A DNA stretch of 64,000 nt from Lederbergia wuyishanensis. GTDB taxonomy: Bacteria; Bacillota; Bacilli; Bacillales; Bacillaceae_C. The translations under genes and the position numbers were made by a program. The stretch is from the NCBI RefSeq assembly GCF_022900255.1, contig NZ_JALIRM010000001.1, forward strand, positions 248,001 to 312,000, read 5' to 3'. Of this stretch, positions 8,518 through 17,417 are shown one piece after another; the first letter of the stretch is position 1; the number at the start of each line of letters is the position of its first letter. The notes under the pieces are model-generated. The model searched no databases. It saw only the letters and a list, made by a program, of their open reading frames with translations, and was not told the DNA's origin.

Positions 8518-11278
8518 ATATCCGTATTTACTGTTAATATTAATTATTTCTGCCATCGTTCTATTTTTATTTATAAAGCACTCGAAAGGTTATAATCATA
8601 TTGAAAAAATCTGGATTACATGTATAAGAGGGTTGGTGTTTACACTCATTATTATAAGTCTAGCCACGCCTCAGTTAGTTTTTAAAATAGATGAAAGAAA
8701 TGTAGTTTTTCTTGTTGATTCTTCAGCAAGTATGATTGGTACTCAAGATGAAATATTATCTTGGATTGAAAAAGGTGTTATATCAAAAAGGGAAAAAGAT
8801 CAGTTTGCTATTATATCTTTAGGAAAAAATGCGGCAGTTGAACAGTCTTTGAATGTCAATAAAGATGTGATTCAAGAACTATCAACAAATATAGATAAAT
8901 ATGATACAAATATTGAACAAGGAATCCAATTGGCGAGTTCTATCTTCCCGAGTAATTCTAATGGGCGTGTAGTACTATTTTCTGATGGAAATGAAACTGT
9001 GGGGAATGTTCTTGATGCGGCAAGATTGCTTAGGCAAAGAGGAATTGTGTTAGATTATATACCAATTACTAGGCATTTTGGACAGGACATGGCAGTAACG
9101 GAATTTTCTGTACCTTCATCTTTATACGAAGGGGAAACTGTTAAGTTAACAATGAAAGTGGAAAGTAATTATGCCGCAAACTCAAAAGTGCGAATTACTT
9201 TAAATGATGAAGAGATCATTGAAAAAGATGTAAAAATAAAAGAAGGTACAAATTTAATAACCTTTTCCCACGAAGCGACGGAAACAGGCTTTTATATATA
9301 TAAAGGTGAAATTGCAGCTACAGGGGATACTTTTGCTGAAAATAATCATTTAAAAGCTATATCCAATGTTAAAGGGACACCAAGGGTATTAGTAGTTCAG
9401 TCCGAACAGAATGAAGGAGTAAGTGAGGCTCTTATATCTTCTGGACTGATTGTAGAACAAATATTACCGCAACAATTACCTTCTACTCTTTCTGGTTATT
9501 TGCGTTATCAATCTATACTTTTTAATAATGTTGCAGCTACTGACATTGGTGAAAAGAAAATGAATCTTATTAATCAAGCTGTAAAAGATTTCGGAACAGG
9601 TTTTGTGATGGCTGGAGGAGAAAACAGCTTTGGTCTTGGAGGTTATTTTAAGACACCAATAGAAGAATTACTCCCTGTTGATATGGAAGTGAAAGGGAAA
9701 CAAGAGCTTCCATCACTTGGACTTATTATTGTATTGGATCGTTCAGGAAGCATGGAGGGGGATAAACTTTCACTTGCCAAAGAGGCAGCAGCAAGATCTG
9801 TTGAGTTACTTCGTGAAAAAGATACACTAGGCTTTATAGCATTTGATGATCGTCCATGGGAAATTATTGAAACAGCTCCAATTACCAATAAAAAAGATGC
9901 AATCGAAAAAATCCGCTCCGTGCCAGCTGGTGGAGGAACGGAAATCTATTCGGCTCTCGAAGCAGCTTTTAATAGACTAATACCTTTAGAGTTACAGCGA
10001 AAACATATTATCTTGCTTACAGACGGACAATCAGCAACAAGTAATGATTATCACTCTCTTATTGATAAAGGGAAAAAAACAAATATCACACTTTCTACTG
10101 TTGCTCTAGGACAAGATTCGGATAAGAGGTTGTTGGAGGATTTAGCTGATTACGGAGCAGGTAGATTTTACGATGTTGTAGACGATACAGTAATTCCAAG
10201 TATTTTATCGAGGGAAACAGCTGTTCTAACAAGGACTTACATTGTGGATGAGCCTTTTTATCCAACTATACATCCGAATTTTGATTGGGACCCATTATTT
10301 AAGGATGGAGTTCCAGAAATGAATGCTTATATTGCTGTCACTCCGAAATCAACATCACAAACAGTTCTTTCTAGCAATAAGGAAGATCCTGTCCTTTCGG
10401 AATGGCAATTTGGACTTGGCAGAACAATAGCTTTTACATCCGATTTTAGCGGGAAATGGGCAGGAAATTGGGCAAAGTGGGAGATATGGCCACATTTTAT
10501 TAATAAACTAATTAGTAAAACATTACCATCATTTAACAGTGAGCCCTACACTGTTCACGTCGAAAATAAGAATGGTCAAACTGTTATTCAATTGCAGTCA
10601 TCCAGTAGCGATTTAAATCCTATTGAAACAGTAGTCGTATCCCAATCTGGGAAAAAAGTTAATTCAAGTATGAAAATAACTGCACCCGGTAGGTATGAAC
10701 TGGTTATGGATCAAGATCCTGGTATGTATTTTATTAGCATAAAGCAATTATCGGAAGACGGGGATGAGAAGTTATATAAAACTGGATTTACAATACCTTA
10801 TTCTGATGAATTGTTGTTAAAAGGAGATAACTTTTCGCTACTAAAAGAAGCTTCAAACATTACCGGGGGAAAACAACTAACGAAAGAAAAGATGGCTTTT
10901 GCTCCTATTCCTCATTTTTCGGTAAAAAAGCAATCTATCACTTCTTTGTTGATCTTTATAGCTTTTTTATTCTTTTTTCTCGAAATAGCGATAAGAAGGT
11001 TTGGCTTACCTAATGTAACATCTTTATTTAGAAAGTATGTTAAACCTAGACAGCACCTTATTAAGGATACTGAAGTTCCAAAACTCAGAAAAAAAATACG
11101 TACAGAATCATATTCATCTAAAACTATTGAAGTAAAGGAGTTCTCGCCAAAGTTCAAAGATACTGATAAAGAGAATTCAAATAGAAATATTGAGGATAGG
11201 ATTGAGGATAACAGTAAACGAAACCCTCATGATAGTATGAAAAGACTTCTTGAAGCGAAAAAACGGACTAACAGATAG
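8501..11278 (+). CDS. Large membrane protein with two VWA domains and amidotransferase-like fold
   Basis: 925 residues from a GTG, overlapping the preceding gene by 17 bases. Order seen: two N-terminal spans (about 5-25 and 36-58); a first VWA MIDAS motif (VDSSASMIG, near 71); a beta-rich segment; a class-I-glutamine-amidotransferase-like region (GFVMAGGENSFGLGGY, near 365); a second VWA MIDAS (VLDRSGSMEGDK, near 410); an Ig-like segment; a span near 810-830; and a basic cytoplasmic tail of about 95 residues. No amidotransferase catalytic Cys is apparent in the GGENSFG block, so that fold may only bind. Last gene of the operon; function of the combination unknown. Confidence 0.87.
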   Translation: MGLEFKYPYLLLILIISAIVLFLFIKHSKGYNHIEKIWITCIRGLVFTLIIISLATPQLVFKIDERNVVFLVDSSASMIGTQDEILSWIEKGVISKREKDQFAIISLGKNAAVEQSLNVNKDVIQELSTNIDKYDTNIEQGIQLASSIFPSNSNGRVVLFSDGNETVGNVLDAARLLRQRGIVLDYIPITRHFGQDMAVTEFSVPSSLYEGETVKLTMKVESNYAANSKVRITLNDEEIIEKDVKIKEGTNLITFSHEATETGFYIYKGEIAATGDTFAENNHLKAISNVKGTPRVLVVQSEQNEGVSEALISSGLIVEQILPQQLPSTLSGYLRYQSILFNNVAATDIGEKKMNLINQAVKDFGTGFVMAGGENSFGLGGYFKTPIEELLPVDMEVKGKQELPSLGLIIVLDRSGSMEGDKLSLAKEAAARSVELLREKDTLGFIAFDDRPWEIIETAPITNKKDAIEKIRSVPAGGGTEIYSALEAAFNRLIPLELQRKHIILLTDGQSATSNDYHSLIDKGKKTNITLSTVALGQDSDKRLLEDLADYGAGRFYDVVDDTVIPSILSRETAVLTRTYIVDEPFYPTIHPNFDWDPLFKDGVPEMNAYIAVTPKSTSQTVLSSNKEDPVLSEWQFGLGRTIAFTSDFSGKWAGNWAKWEIWPHFINKLISKTLPSFNSEPYTVHVENKNGQTVIQLQSSSSDLNPIETVVVSQSGKKVNSSMKITAPGRYELVMDQDPGMYFISIKQLSEDGDEKLYKTGFTIPYSDELLLKGDNFSLLKEASNITGGKQLTKEKMAFAPIPHFSVKKQSITSLLIFIAFLFFFLEIAIRRFGLPNVTSLFRKYVKPRQHLIKDTEVPKLRKKIRTESYSSKTIEVKEFSPKFKDTDKENSNRNIEDRIEDNSKRNPHDSMKRLLEAKKRTNR

Positions 11279-11406
11279 TATTCGACAAAGAGCATTTTAT
11301 TTTATTATTATTTTTACTAATGATAGGATTAAATTAGGAAGTTGTTGAAAATGGATGAATGACATCTCACAAAAATGGTGATAATAAAATTGAAATCACT
11401 ATTTAC

Positions 11407-11421
11407 TTATAGTTATTATAA
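11407..11421 (+). promoter_or_regulatory. PerR/Fur-family-like operator upstream of ykuU
   Basis: The 15 bases match the 7-1-7 PerR-box consensus (TTATAATnATTATAA) at every position but one (G for A at position 6). The site ends seven bases before the -35 of the ykuU promoter. Fur, PerR and Zur boxes look alike, so the regulator is inferred from the peroxiredoxin downstream. Confidence 0.6.
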
Positions 11422-11427
11422 ATAAGT

Positions 11428-11456
11428 TTGACAAAGTTCGACATTATGCCTATAAT
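11428..11456 (+). promoter_or_regulatory. SigA-type promoter of ykuUV
   Basis: Perfect -35 TTGACA (11428-11433) and perfect -10 TATAAT (11451-11456) with a 17-base spacer. The transcript would begin near 11463. It carries a small hairpin (TTGAGAA/TTCTCAA, 11479-11505) before the ribosome site. Confidence 0.88.
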
Positions 11457-11537
11457 ATACTTTGAGACTTATTAATAGTTGAGAATTTCATCATCATTTT
11501 CTCAATGAAATAATAATAAAACGGAGGTTTTTCATCA

Positions 11538-12086
11538 ATGGCAGAACGTATGGTAGGTAAACAGGCACCACGCTTTGAAATGGAAGCAGTAATGGCTAAC
11601 AAGGAATTTGGTAAAGTAAGTTTGGAAGAAAATATGAAAAACGATAAATGGACAGTTCTTTTCTTCTATCCAATGGATTTTACATTCGTATGTCCAACTG
11701 AAATCACTGCTCTTTCTGACAGATATGAAGAATTCGAAGATTTGGATGCAGAAGTGATCGGTGTTTCCACCGATACAATTCATACTCATTTAGCTTGGAT
11801 TAAGACAGATCGTAAAGATAATGGACTTGGTGACTTAAACTATCCACTTGCAGCTGATACAAATCATGCTATTTCAAAAGAATATGGTGTATTAATTGAA
11901 GAAGAAGGAATTGCACTTCGCGGTCTATTTATCATTAGCCCTGAAGGAGAGCTAATGTACTCCGTTGTTAACCATAACAATATTGGCCGTGATGTTGATG
12001 AAACTTTACGAGTACTTCAAGCTTTGCAAACTGGTGGTCTTTGCCCAGCTAACTGGAGACCAGGACAAGCAACATTATCAGTTTAA
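11538..12086 (+). CDS. ykuU: 2-Cys peroxiredoxin YkuU
   Basis: 182 residues, nearly full-length similarity to B. subtilis YkuU as I recall it. The peroxidatic cysteine is Cys52 in FVCPTEI and the resolving cysteine is Cys169 in GGLCPANW, so this is a typical 2-Cys AhpC/Prx1-type enzyme. It reduces hydrogen and organic peroxides in the cytosol. ACGGAGG precedes the ATG. It is co-transcribed with ykuV, a likely thiol partner. The promoter carries a PerR-like box, suggesting peroxide induction. Confidence 0.96.
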   Translation: MAERMVGKQAPRFEMEAVMANKEFGKVSLEENMKNDKWTVLFFYPMDFTFVCPTEITALSDRYEEFEDLDAEVIGVSTDTIHTHLAWIKTDRKDNGLGDLNYPLAADTNHAISKEYGVLIEEEGIALRGLFIISPEGELMYSVVNHNNIGRDVDETLRVLQALQTGGLCPANWRPGQATLSV

Positions 12087-12146
12087 AAGTTTTTGGACAG
12101 GCATCCTCAATGCCTGTCCTTCATATTAATGAGGGGAGAATCATAT

Positions 12147-12599
12147 ATGAAACTTCGTGAACCAATGCCCGAGCTTGTAGGTGCAACAGAATGGCTAAAT
12201 GGTCAAGTAACAAAAGATGAATTGATTGGTGAAAAACCAACTTTATTTCATTTTTGGTCTATAAGTTGTCATCTTTGTAAGGAAGCAATGCCACAAGTAA
12301 ATCAATTTCGCGATGAGTTTAAAGATAAATTGAATGTCGTGGCTGTTCATATGCCTCGTTCAGAAAATGATCTTGATATTGAAGAAATTAAGAAGGTAGC
12401 TTCTGAACATGCTATTACACAACCAATTTTTGTGGACAGTGAATTGAAGTTTGCTGATGCGCTTGAAAATCAATATGTGCCCGCTTATTACGTCTTTGAT
12501 AAAGAAGGAAAGCTACGTCATTATCAAGCTGGAGGCGGCGGTATGAAAATGCTTGAAAAGAGAGTTAATCGAGTTCTTAATGAAGTTGAAAAAGCATAA
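12147..12599 (+). CDS. ykuV: Thiol-disulfide oxidoreductase YkuV
   Basis: 150 residues from the ATG at 12147, chosen because GAGGGGAG lies just upstream and the N-terminus (MKLREPMPEL) matches YkuV; the frame is open further upstream. Thioredoxin-like fold with redox motif Cys41-His-Leu-Cys44 in SISCHLCKEAM and the cis-proline region YVPAYYVF. It has no signal peptide, so it is cytosolic. It lies 60 bases after ykuU and before a terminator, so the two form a bicistronic peroxide-defence unit. It may reduce YkuU or oxidised protein thiols (inference). Confidence 0.94.
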   Translation: MKLREPMPELVGATEWLNGQVTKDELIGEKPTLFHFWSISCHLCKEAMPQVNQFRDEFKDKLNVVAVHMPRSENDLDIEEIKKVASEHAITQPIFVDSELKFADALENQYVPAYYVFDKEGKLRHYQAGGGGMKMLEKRVNRVLNEVEKA

Positions 12600-12621
12600 T
12601 AATATTTATATTTGAATCAAC

Positions 12622-12648
12622 GACCCAATTATTTATTGGGCGTTTTTT
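12622..12648 (+). terminator. Rho-independent terminator after ykuV
   Basis: Stem GACCCAAT/ATTGGGCG-type with loop TATTT-like sequence, followed by seven T residues. Confidence 0.85.
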
Positions 12649-12955
12649 TGTGTGATGCTATAGTTAAAATAAAAAATGGAGAGTTCAATTTGTATATTAT
12701 TTCAATAAAGGTATATTTGACATAGTCAGCTGTTTAACAGAAATCTAGTGTCTTGAGCGCTAATTTGCTTGATTTTTGACTAAAATTTTGTATTAATGGT
12801 TCTACAGAAAAAATATATACTCATTTCAGACTTTTGGAGTAGAAAGTTTCCGAAATTGGGAGGATTGGTAAAAAAATTTAAAAAAACAGTGGAAAAATAT
12901 TTCGGAAGCCGATATATTAGTTATTACGGCCAATTGCCAAAGGGGAGGGAATTGT
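12649..12955 (+). other. Upstream region of the ABC exporter operon
   Basis: AT-rich, no convincing gene. A weak promoter candidate is TTGATT (12769-12774), 16 bases, TATTAA (12791-12796). GGGAGG at 12858-12863 precedes a 34-codon TTG frame by only one base, which I do not accept as a gene. Confidence 0.4.
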
Positions 12956-14710
12956 ATGGACACATTTAAAAAGTTGAGGCAATATTACTGGCCATACAAA
13001 CAATACTTTTTCATTTCAATGTTCTTTTTGCTATTTGTGACGGCGGTTACAGTAATTTATCCGATCATTCTTCAGCTAACGATTGATGAAGTAGTATTGA
13101 AAGGTCAGTACAACTTGATTGCACCATTAACATTTGGTTTTTTAGGAATTATGATCATTAAAGGAATTGTTACTTTTATCCAGCAATATACTGGAGAAAT
13201 ATTCGGAATCAAAGCTGTATACAGTTTACGTAACGCATTATATGAAAAATTGCAGTTTTTGCCATTTCGTTATTACGATAATGCAAAAACAGGTGATTTA
13301 ATGTCACGTTTAACGGCTGATGTGGAATCGTTCCGTTTCTTTTTATCTTTTGGATTTTCAGAATTATTCCGCTTTATATTAATGTTAACTGTTGCGTTTG
13401 GGGTCATGTTTTATTACTCGATTCCACTTACACTTGCAACGATGATATCCCTGCCATTTTTATTTTTTGTAGTATATAAGTTTGATAGGGCAGTTCATCC
13501 TGCTTTTCGTGGAATCAGAAAATCTTTTGGGAAACTAAATACAAATGTACAAGAAAATATCTCAGGGATTAATACAGTAAAATCATTATCGAAAGAAGAA
13601 TTTCAAACTGGAAAGTTTAACGATTCAAATGCAGACTACAAAGATAACATGATTTCTACTTCTAATATTTGGGCTAAGTATTTCCCGTTGATGGAGTTTC
13701 TTGGAAATGTTTGTGTGGTTGCATTGCTTTCATTTGGGGGCTATTTAGTTATTAAAGGATCGCTTAAACCTGGTGAACTTGTTGCTTTTTATAGTTTAGT
13801 AGGATATATATTATGGCCTATTATGAGTTTAGGTTTTACAATCAATATGTTCTCTCAGTCAAAGGCTTCTGGGGAAAGGCTTCTTGAAATATTAGAAGCT
13901 AAGGAAGATATTGTTGATAAAGAAAACGCTTATGCTCCTGACCGTTTAAAAGGTGAAGTGGAGTTTAAGAACGTATACCTTAGATATGCTGGTGATGATA
14001 ACTCAGCTTTGAAAGATATTAGCTTTAAGGCAGAAGCAGGAAAGATTATCGGACTTGTTGGTTCAACGGGTTCCGGTAAAACAAGTATTACTCAATTGAT
14101 TACTAGATTTTATGAGCCAGAATCCGGCGAGGTTTTAATTGATGGGAAAAATGTAAATGAGTACGCTTTAAAATCACTCCGAAGCAATATCGGTTTTGTA
14201 CTGCAAGAAAGCTTTTTGTTTTCGTCAACAATTAAGGCAAATATCGCATATGGGAGACCAGATGCGACAATGGATGAAATCATTGACGCTGCAAAAAGAG
14301 CGGACGCGCATAATTTTATCGTAGAATTGCCTGATGGATACGATACGATCTTAGGTGAGCGTGGGATGGGATTGTCAGGTGGTCAAAAACAAAGGATTTC
14401 CATTGCTAGGGCGATTTGTCTTAATCCGAGCATTCTTATTTTGGATGATGCAACTAGTGCTGTTGATATGGAAACCGAATTTAAAATCCAAGGTGCAATG
14501 AGAGAAGTAATGAAAGGGAGAACTACCTTTATTATTGCTCACCGAATTTCCTCTTTAAAGCATGCGGATGAAATACTGGTATTAGAAGACGGTAAGATCG
14601 TCGAAAGAGGCACACATGATGAGCTAATTCATAATGGCGGTCAATACGAACGCGTCTATAAAATCCAGTTCCAAGATCAAAGGGCAATATTGCAAGGCCA
14701 GAGAGGGTGA
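12956..14710 (+). CDS. yknU: Heterodimeric ABC exporter subunit, YknU-like
   Basis: 584 residues: six membrane spans (about 1-300), then a nucleotide-binding domain with Walker A GSTGSGKT, an intact signature LSGGQKQR, Walker B ILILDDATSAVD and switch IIAHRIS. The residue after Walker B is Asp rather than the catalytic Glu. That degeneracy is seen in one half of asymmetric heterodimeric exporters. GGGGAGGG precedes the ATG. Its partner is encoded eight bases downstream. Known relatives export drugs or lipids; the substrate here is unknown. Symbol given from length and pair organisation. Confidence 0.8.
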   Translation: MDTFKKLRQYYWPYKQYFFISMFFLLFVTAVTVIYPIILQLTIDEVVLKGQYNLIAPLTFGFLGIMIIKGIVTFIQQYTGEIFGIKAVYSLRNALYEKLQFLPFRYYDNAKTGDLMSRLTADVESFRFFLSFGFSELFRFILMLTVAFGVMFYYSIPLTLATMISLPFLFFVVYKFDRAVHPAFRGIRKSFGKLNTNVQENISGINTVKSLSKEEFQTGKFNDSNADYKDNMISTSNIWAKYFPLMEFLGNVCVVALLSFGGYLVIKGSLKPGELVAFYSLVGYILWPIMSLGFTINMFSQSKASGERLLEILEAKEDIVDKENAYAPDRLKGEVEFKNVYLRYAGDDNSALKDISFKAEAGKIIGLVGSTGSGKTSITQLITRFYEPESGEVLIDGKNVNEYALKSLRSNIGFVLQESFLFSSTIKANIAYGRPDATMDEIIDAAKRADAHNFIVELPDGYDTILGERGMGLSGGQKQRISIARAICLNPSILILDDATSAVDMETEFKIQGAMREVMKGRTTFIIAHRISSLKHADEILVLEDGKIVERGTHDELIHNGGQYERVYKIQFQDQRAILQGQRG

Positions 14711-14717
14711 GGCAAAG

Positions 14718-16544
14718 ATGGAAAAGACTAAAAAAATTAATCCACTCGTATTGGAACGTTTTCGCTATTCATCTGAACAATTAATTGATAAACCATTTAA
14801 CTGGAAGCAAATGGGGAGGCTGTTTGAATATTTAAAACCTTACTCAAAGAATTTATTGACTGCTTCCATCATAACTGTATTGATAAATACAGCAGTGCGG
14901 CTCATTATTCCGATTTTAATTGGGGTTTATGCGTTAGATAAAGCCATAAAGCAACAGGGAAGTATGTCTTACTTAATGTGGGTTGTAGCAATTATTGCCG
15001 TGCTTTTCGTTGTGTCATACGTTTCCAACATATATCGCATAAAATGGAGCAATGAACTTGGTCAAAAGGTAATATATGACTTGCGTAAACATGTGTTCAC
15101 TCATGTGCAAGGACTATCTCATTCATTTTTCGATCAAAGGTCAGCAGGTTCAATCCTTGTTAGGATTATGAATGATACGAATTCATTGCAGGATTTGTTT
15201 ACTAATGGGGTTATTAACATTTTTATGGATATGTTAATGCTTGCTGGAGTAATTGTAATCCTATTTACATTAAGCCCAGAGCTAACTCTTGCTGTATTAG
15301 TTATTTTGCCGTTAATGTTTTTAATTTCAACCACATTGCGTAAAAGCATTCGTAGAGCATGGCAGTTTATGAGAATTAGACAATCAAAATTGAATTCACA
15401 TTTGAATGAAAGTATTCAAGGAATTCGAGTAACACAAAGCTTTACTCAAGAAAGAGAAAATATGGCATTTTTTGATGGTGTCAATCAAGAAAACTATGAA
15501 GCATGGCAAGTAGCAACGAAGAAAAGTGCATTTTTCCGTCCTTTGGTTGAATTGACTAATGCGATTGGTACAGGAGTGCTTATTTGGTATGGTGCACACC
15601 TAATACAAGCTGATTCATTAACGTTAGGACAGTTTGTATCCTTTGCTTTTTATCTTGGTATGTTTTGGGAGCCAATTTCAAGGCTCGGACAATTGTACAA
15701 TCAGCTATTAATGGCGATGGCTTCATCAGAACGTATTTTTGAATATTTGGATGAGCGTCCAATCGTCAATGAGACAAATGATCCAATTGAGCTTAAAGAT
15801 ATTGCTGGACGTATTAATTTTGATCAAGTTGAATTCTCCTATGACGATAAGCGTCAAGCATTAAAAGGAATAACGCTTGAAATGTTACCGGGACAAACAA
15901 TCGCTTTAGTTGGGCATACAGGCTCAGGGAAATCAACGATAGCAAACTTGATTTCGCGTTTCTATGATCCGACTGGCGGTTCAGTGAAAATAGATGGCCA
16001 TGATTTAAGGGAAGTTTCACTTCAAAGCTTGCGTCACCAAATAAGTGTCGTCCTTCAGGATACATTTATCTTCTCTGGAACAATCATGGAAAATATTCGG
16101 TTTGGTAATCCGATGGCAACGAACGAACAAGTTAAAGAGGCGGCACGTGCAATTGGTGCAGACAAATTTATTGAAAATTTACCAATGGGATTTGATACTG
16201 AAGTAGAAGAACGGGGAAATATATTATCTGTTGGAGAAAGGCAGTTACTTTCTTTTGCAAGAGCATTGCTTGCAAATCCTCGAATCATTATTCTTGATGA
16301 AGCAACAGCAAGCATTGATACGGAAACGGAAATTCAAATCCAACATGCTTTAAAGACGTTATTGCAAGGAAGAACATCCATCATTATTGCACATAGATTA
16401 TCAACAATCCGTGATGCTGACAAAATATTCGTATTAGAACACGGTAATATAATCGAAGAAGGCAATCATGATGAGCTCATAGCCCAAAGAGGCGAGTACT
16501 ACCGTCTAATTGAAGCTCAATTTAAGGTTATGGATTCAATTTAA
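14718..16544 (+). CDS. yknV: Heterodimeric ABC exporter subunit, YknV-like
   Basis: 608 residues from the ATG at 14718 (GAGAGGGTGAGG upstream), although the frame is open further back into the previous gene. The membrane domain has six spans. The nucleotide-binding domain has Walker A GHTGSGKS, Walker B IIILDEATASID with the catalytic Glu, and switch IIAHRLS, but a degenerate signature, LSVGERQ instead of LSGGQ. Paired with the upstream subunit, the canonical site would be built from this Walker B and the partner's LSGGQ, and the other site would be degenerate. Pair assignment is firm, substrate unknown. Confidence 0.82.
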   Translation: MEKTKKINPLVLERFRYSSEQLIDKPFNWKQMGRLFEYLKPYSKNLLTASIITVLINTAVRLIIPILIGVYALDKAIKQQGSMSYLMWVVAIIAVLFVVSYVSNIYRIKWSNELGQKVIYDLRKHVFTHVQGLSHSFFDQRSAGSILVRIMNDTNSLQDLFTNGVINIFMDMLMLAGVIVILFTLSPELTLAVLVILPLMFLISTTLRKSIRRAWQFMRIRQSKLNSHLNESIQGIRVTQSFTQERENMAFFDGVNQENYEAWQVATKKSAFFRPLVELTNAIGTGVLIWYGAHLIQADSLTLGQFVSFAFYLGMFWEPISRLGQLYNQLLMAMASSERIFEYLDERPIVNETNDPIELKDIAGRINFDQVEFSYDDKRQALKGITLEMLPGQTIALVGHTGSGKSTIANLISRFYDPTGGSVKIDGHDLREVSLQSLRHQISVVLQDTFIFSGTIMENIRFGNPMATNEQVKEAARAIGADKFIENLPMGFDTEVEERGNILSVGERQLLSFARALLANPRIIILDEATASIDTETEIQIQHALKTLLQGRTSIIIAHRLSTIRDADKIFVLEHGNIIEEGNHDELIAQRGEYYRLIEAQFKVMDSI

Positions 16545-16546
16545 AT

Positions 16547-16585
16547 AAAAAAGGGATGTGCACGTAAGTTGCACATCCTTTTTTT
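16547..16585. terminator. Bidirectional terminator between yknV and fdhD
   Basis: Stem GGATGTGCA (16554-16562) with TGCACATCC (16570-16578), flanked by A-run and T-run, so it can end both convergent transcripts. Confidence 0.88.
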
Positions 16586-17405
16586 ATGTTTTCATTTCTA
16601 AATGTGGGAGATGCATTGCATCTATTATCCTCTCCGGGTGTGAATAAATATTAAGCTTTTCCTTTCTAACAAATCCAATAACCGTTATTCCGAGATCCTT
16701 TGCCAGTTCAATTCCTAGAGTTGTAGGAGCAGATTTGGATATTAATATTCCTCCTCCTATTTTAGATATTTTTAATATTACTTCAGAGGAAATTCTTCCA
16801 CTAAAAACGATTACCTTATCTTTAACTGTAATGTTATGTTGTAAGACATGGCCATAAAGCTTATCTAATGCATTATGTCTCCCTATATCGGAATAAGAAA
16901 AAAGAATATTATCATTAGTACAGAGTGCTGCATTATGAACTCCGCCAGTTTGCTGAAAATCGATTGAGCATTCCTGTAATTGTTTCATTAACGAGAAACA
17001 TTCATTTATGGAAATAGTATGTCTACTCATAATCGTTTTTGCTGTGTTAGCATCATTATAAAAATAAAACTGTCTGCTTTTTCCACAACATGAACCGATC
17101 ATTCTTTTTGAGAAAAACTCTTTATTGATAGATTGTTTAATTTTCAGATATACATATGCATATCCTCGATGTTCGTCAATATCTATTGAAGAAATTTGAT
17201 CTACGTTTCTTATTAAACCTTCTGAAGCAAGAAAGCCAATGACTAGTTCTTTTATATTTGTTGGACTGCAAACAATCGTGGCGAACTCCTCGTCTTCGAG
17301 ATAAATGGTAAGGGGATATTCTACAGCTGCTATATCAATGGTTTCAAGCAAATCATTGCCTTCGTATTTTAATATGTTTAGCTCACCTTTGATTTGATTG
17401 CTCAT
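16584..17405 (-). CDS. fdhD: Formate dehydrogenase accessory sulfurtransferase FdhD
   Basis: 273 residues. FdhD passes sulfur from a cysteine desulfurase to the bis-MGD molybdenum cofactor of formate-dehydrogenase-type enzymes. Recognisable blocks are ELVIGFLASEGLI, TGGVHNAAL, SYSDIGRHNALDKLYG and FSGRISSEVILK. The usual CGxC sulfur-relay motif appears here as adjacent cysteines in GSCCGKSRQ (about residue 103). GAAGGCGATG precedes the ATG. It lies 12 bases downstream of the molybdoenzyme gene it probably serves. Confidence 0.94.
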   Translation of the reverse strand: MSNQIKGELNILKYEGNDLLETIDIAAVEYPLTIYLEDEEFATIVCSPTNIKELVIGFLASEGLIRNVDQISSIDIDEHRGYAYVYLKIKQSINKEFFSKRMIGSCCGKSRQFYFYNDANTAKTIMSRHTISINECFSLMKQLQECSIDFQQTGGVHNAALCTNDNILFSYSDIGRHNALDKLYGHVLQHNITVKDKVIVFSGRISSEVILKISKIGGGILISKSAPTTLGIELAKDLGITVIGFVRKEKLNIYSHPERIIDAMHLPHLEMKT

Positions 17406-17417
17406 TACATCGCCTTC

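Noticed and set aside
12865-12969. 34-codon TTG frame overlapping the start of the yknU-like gene
   Set aside because: The GGGAGG site is only one base from the TTG, composition is just AT-rich Lys/Tyr codons, and the overlap with the real start looks fortuitous.
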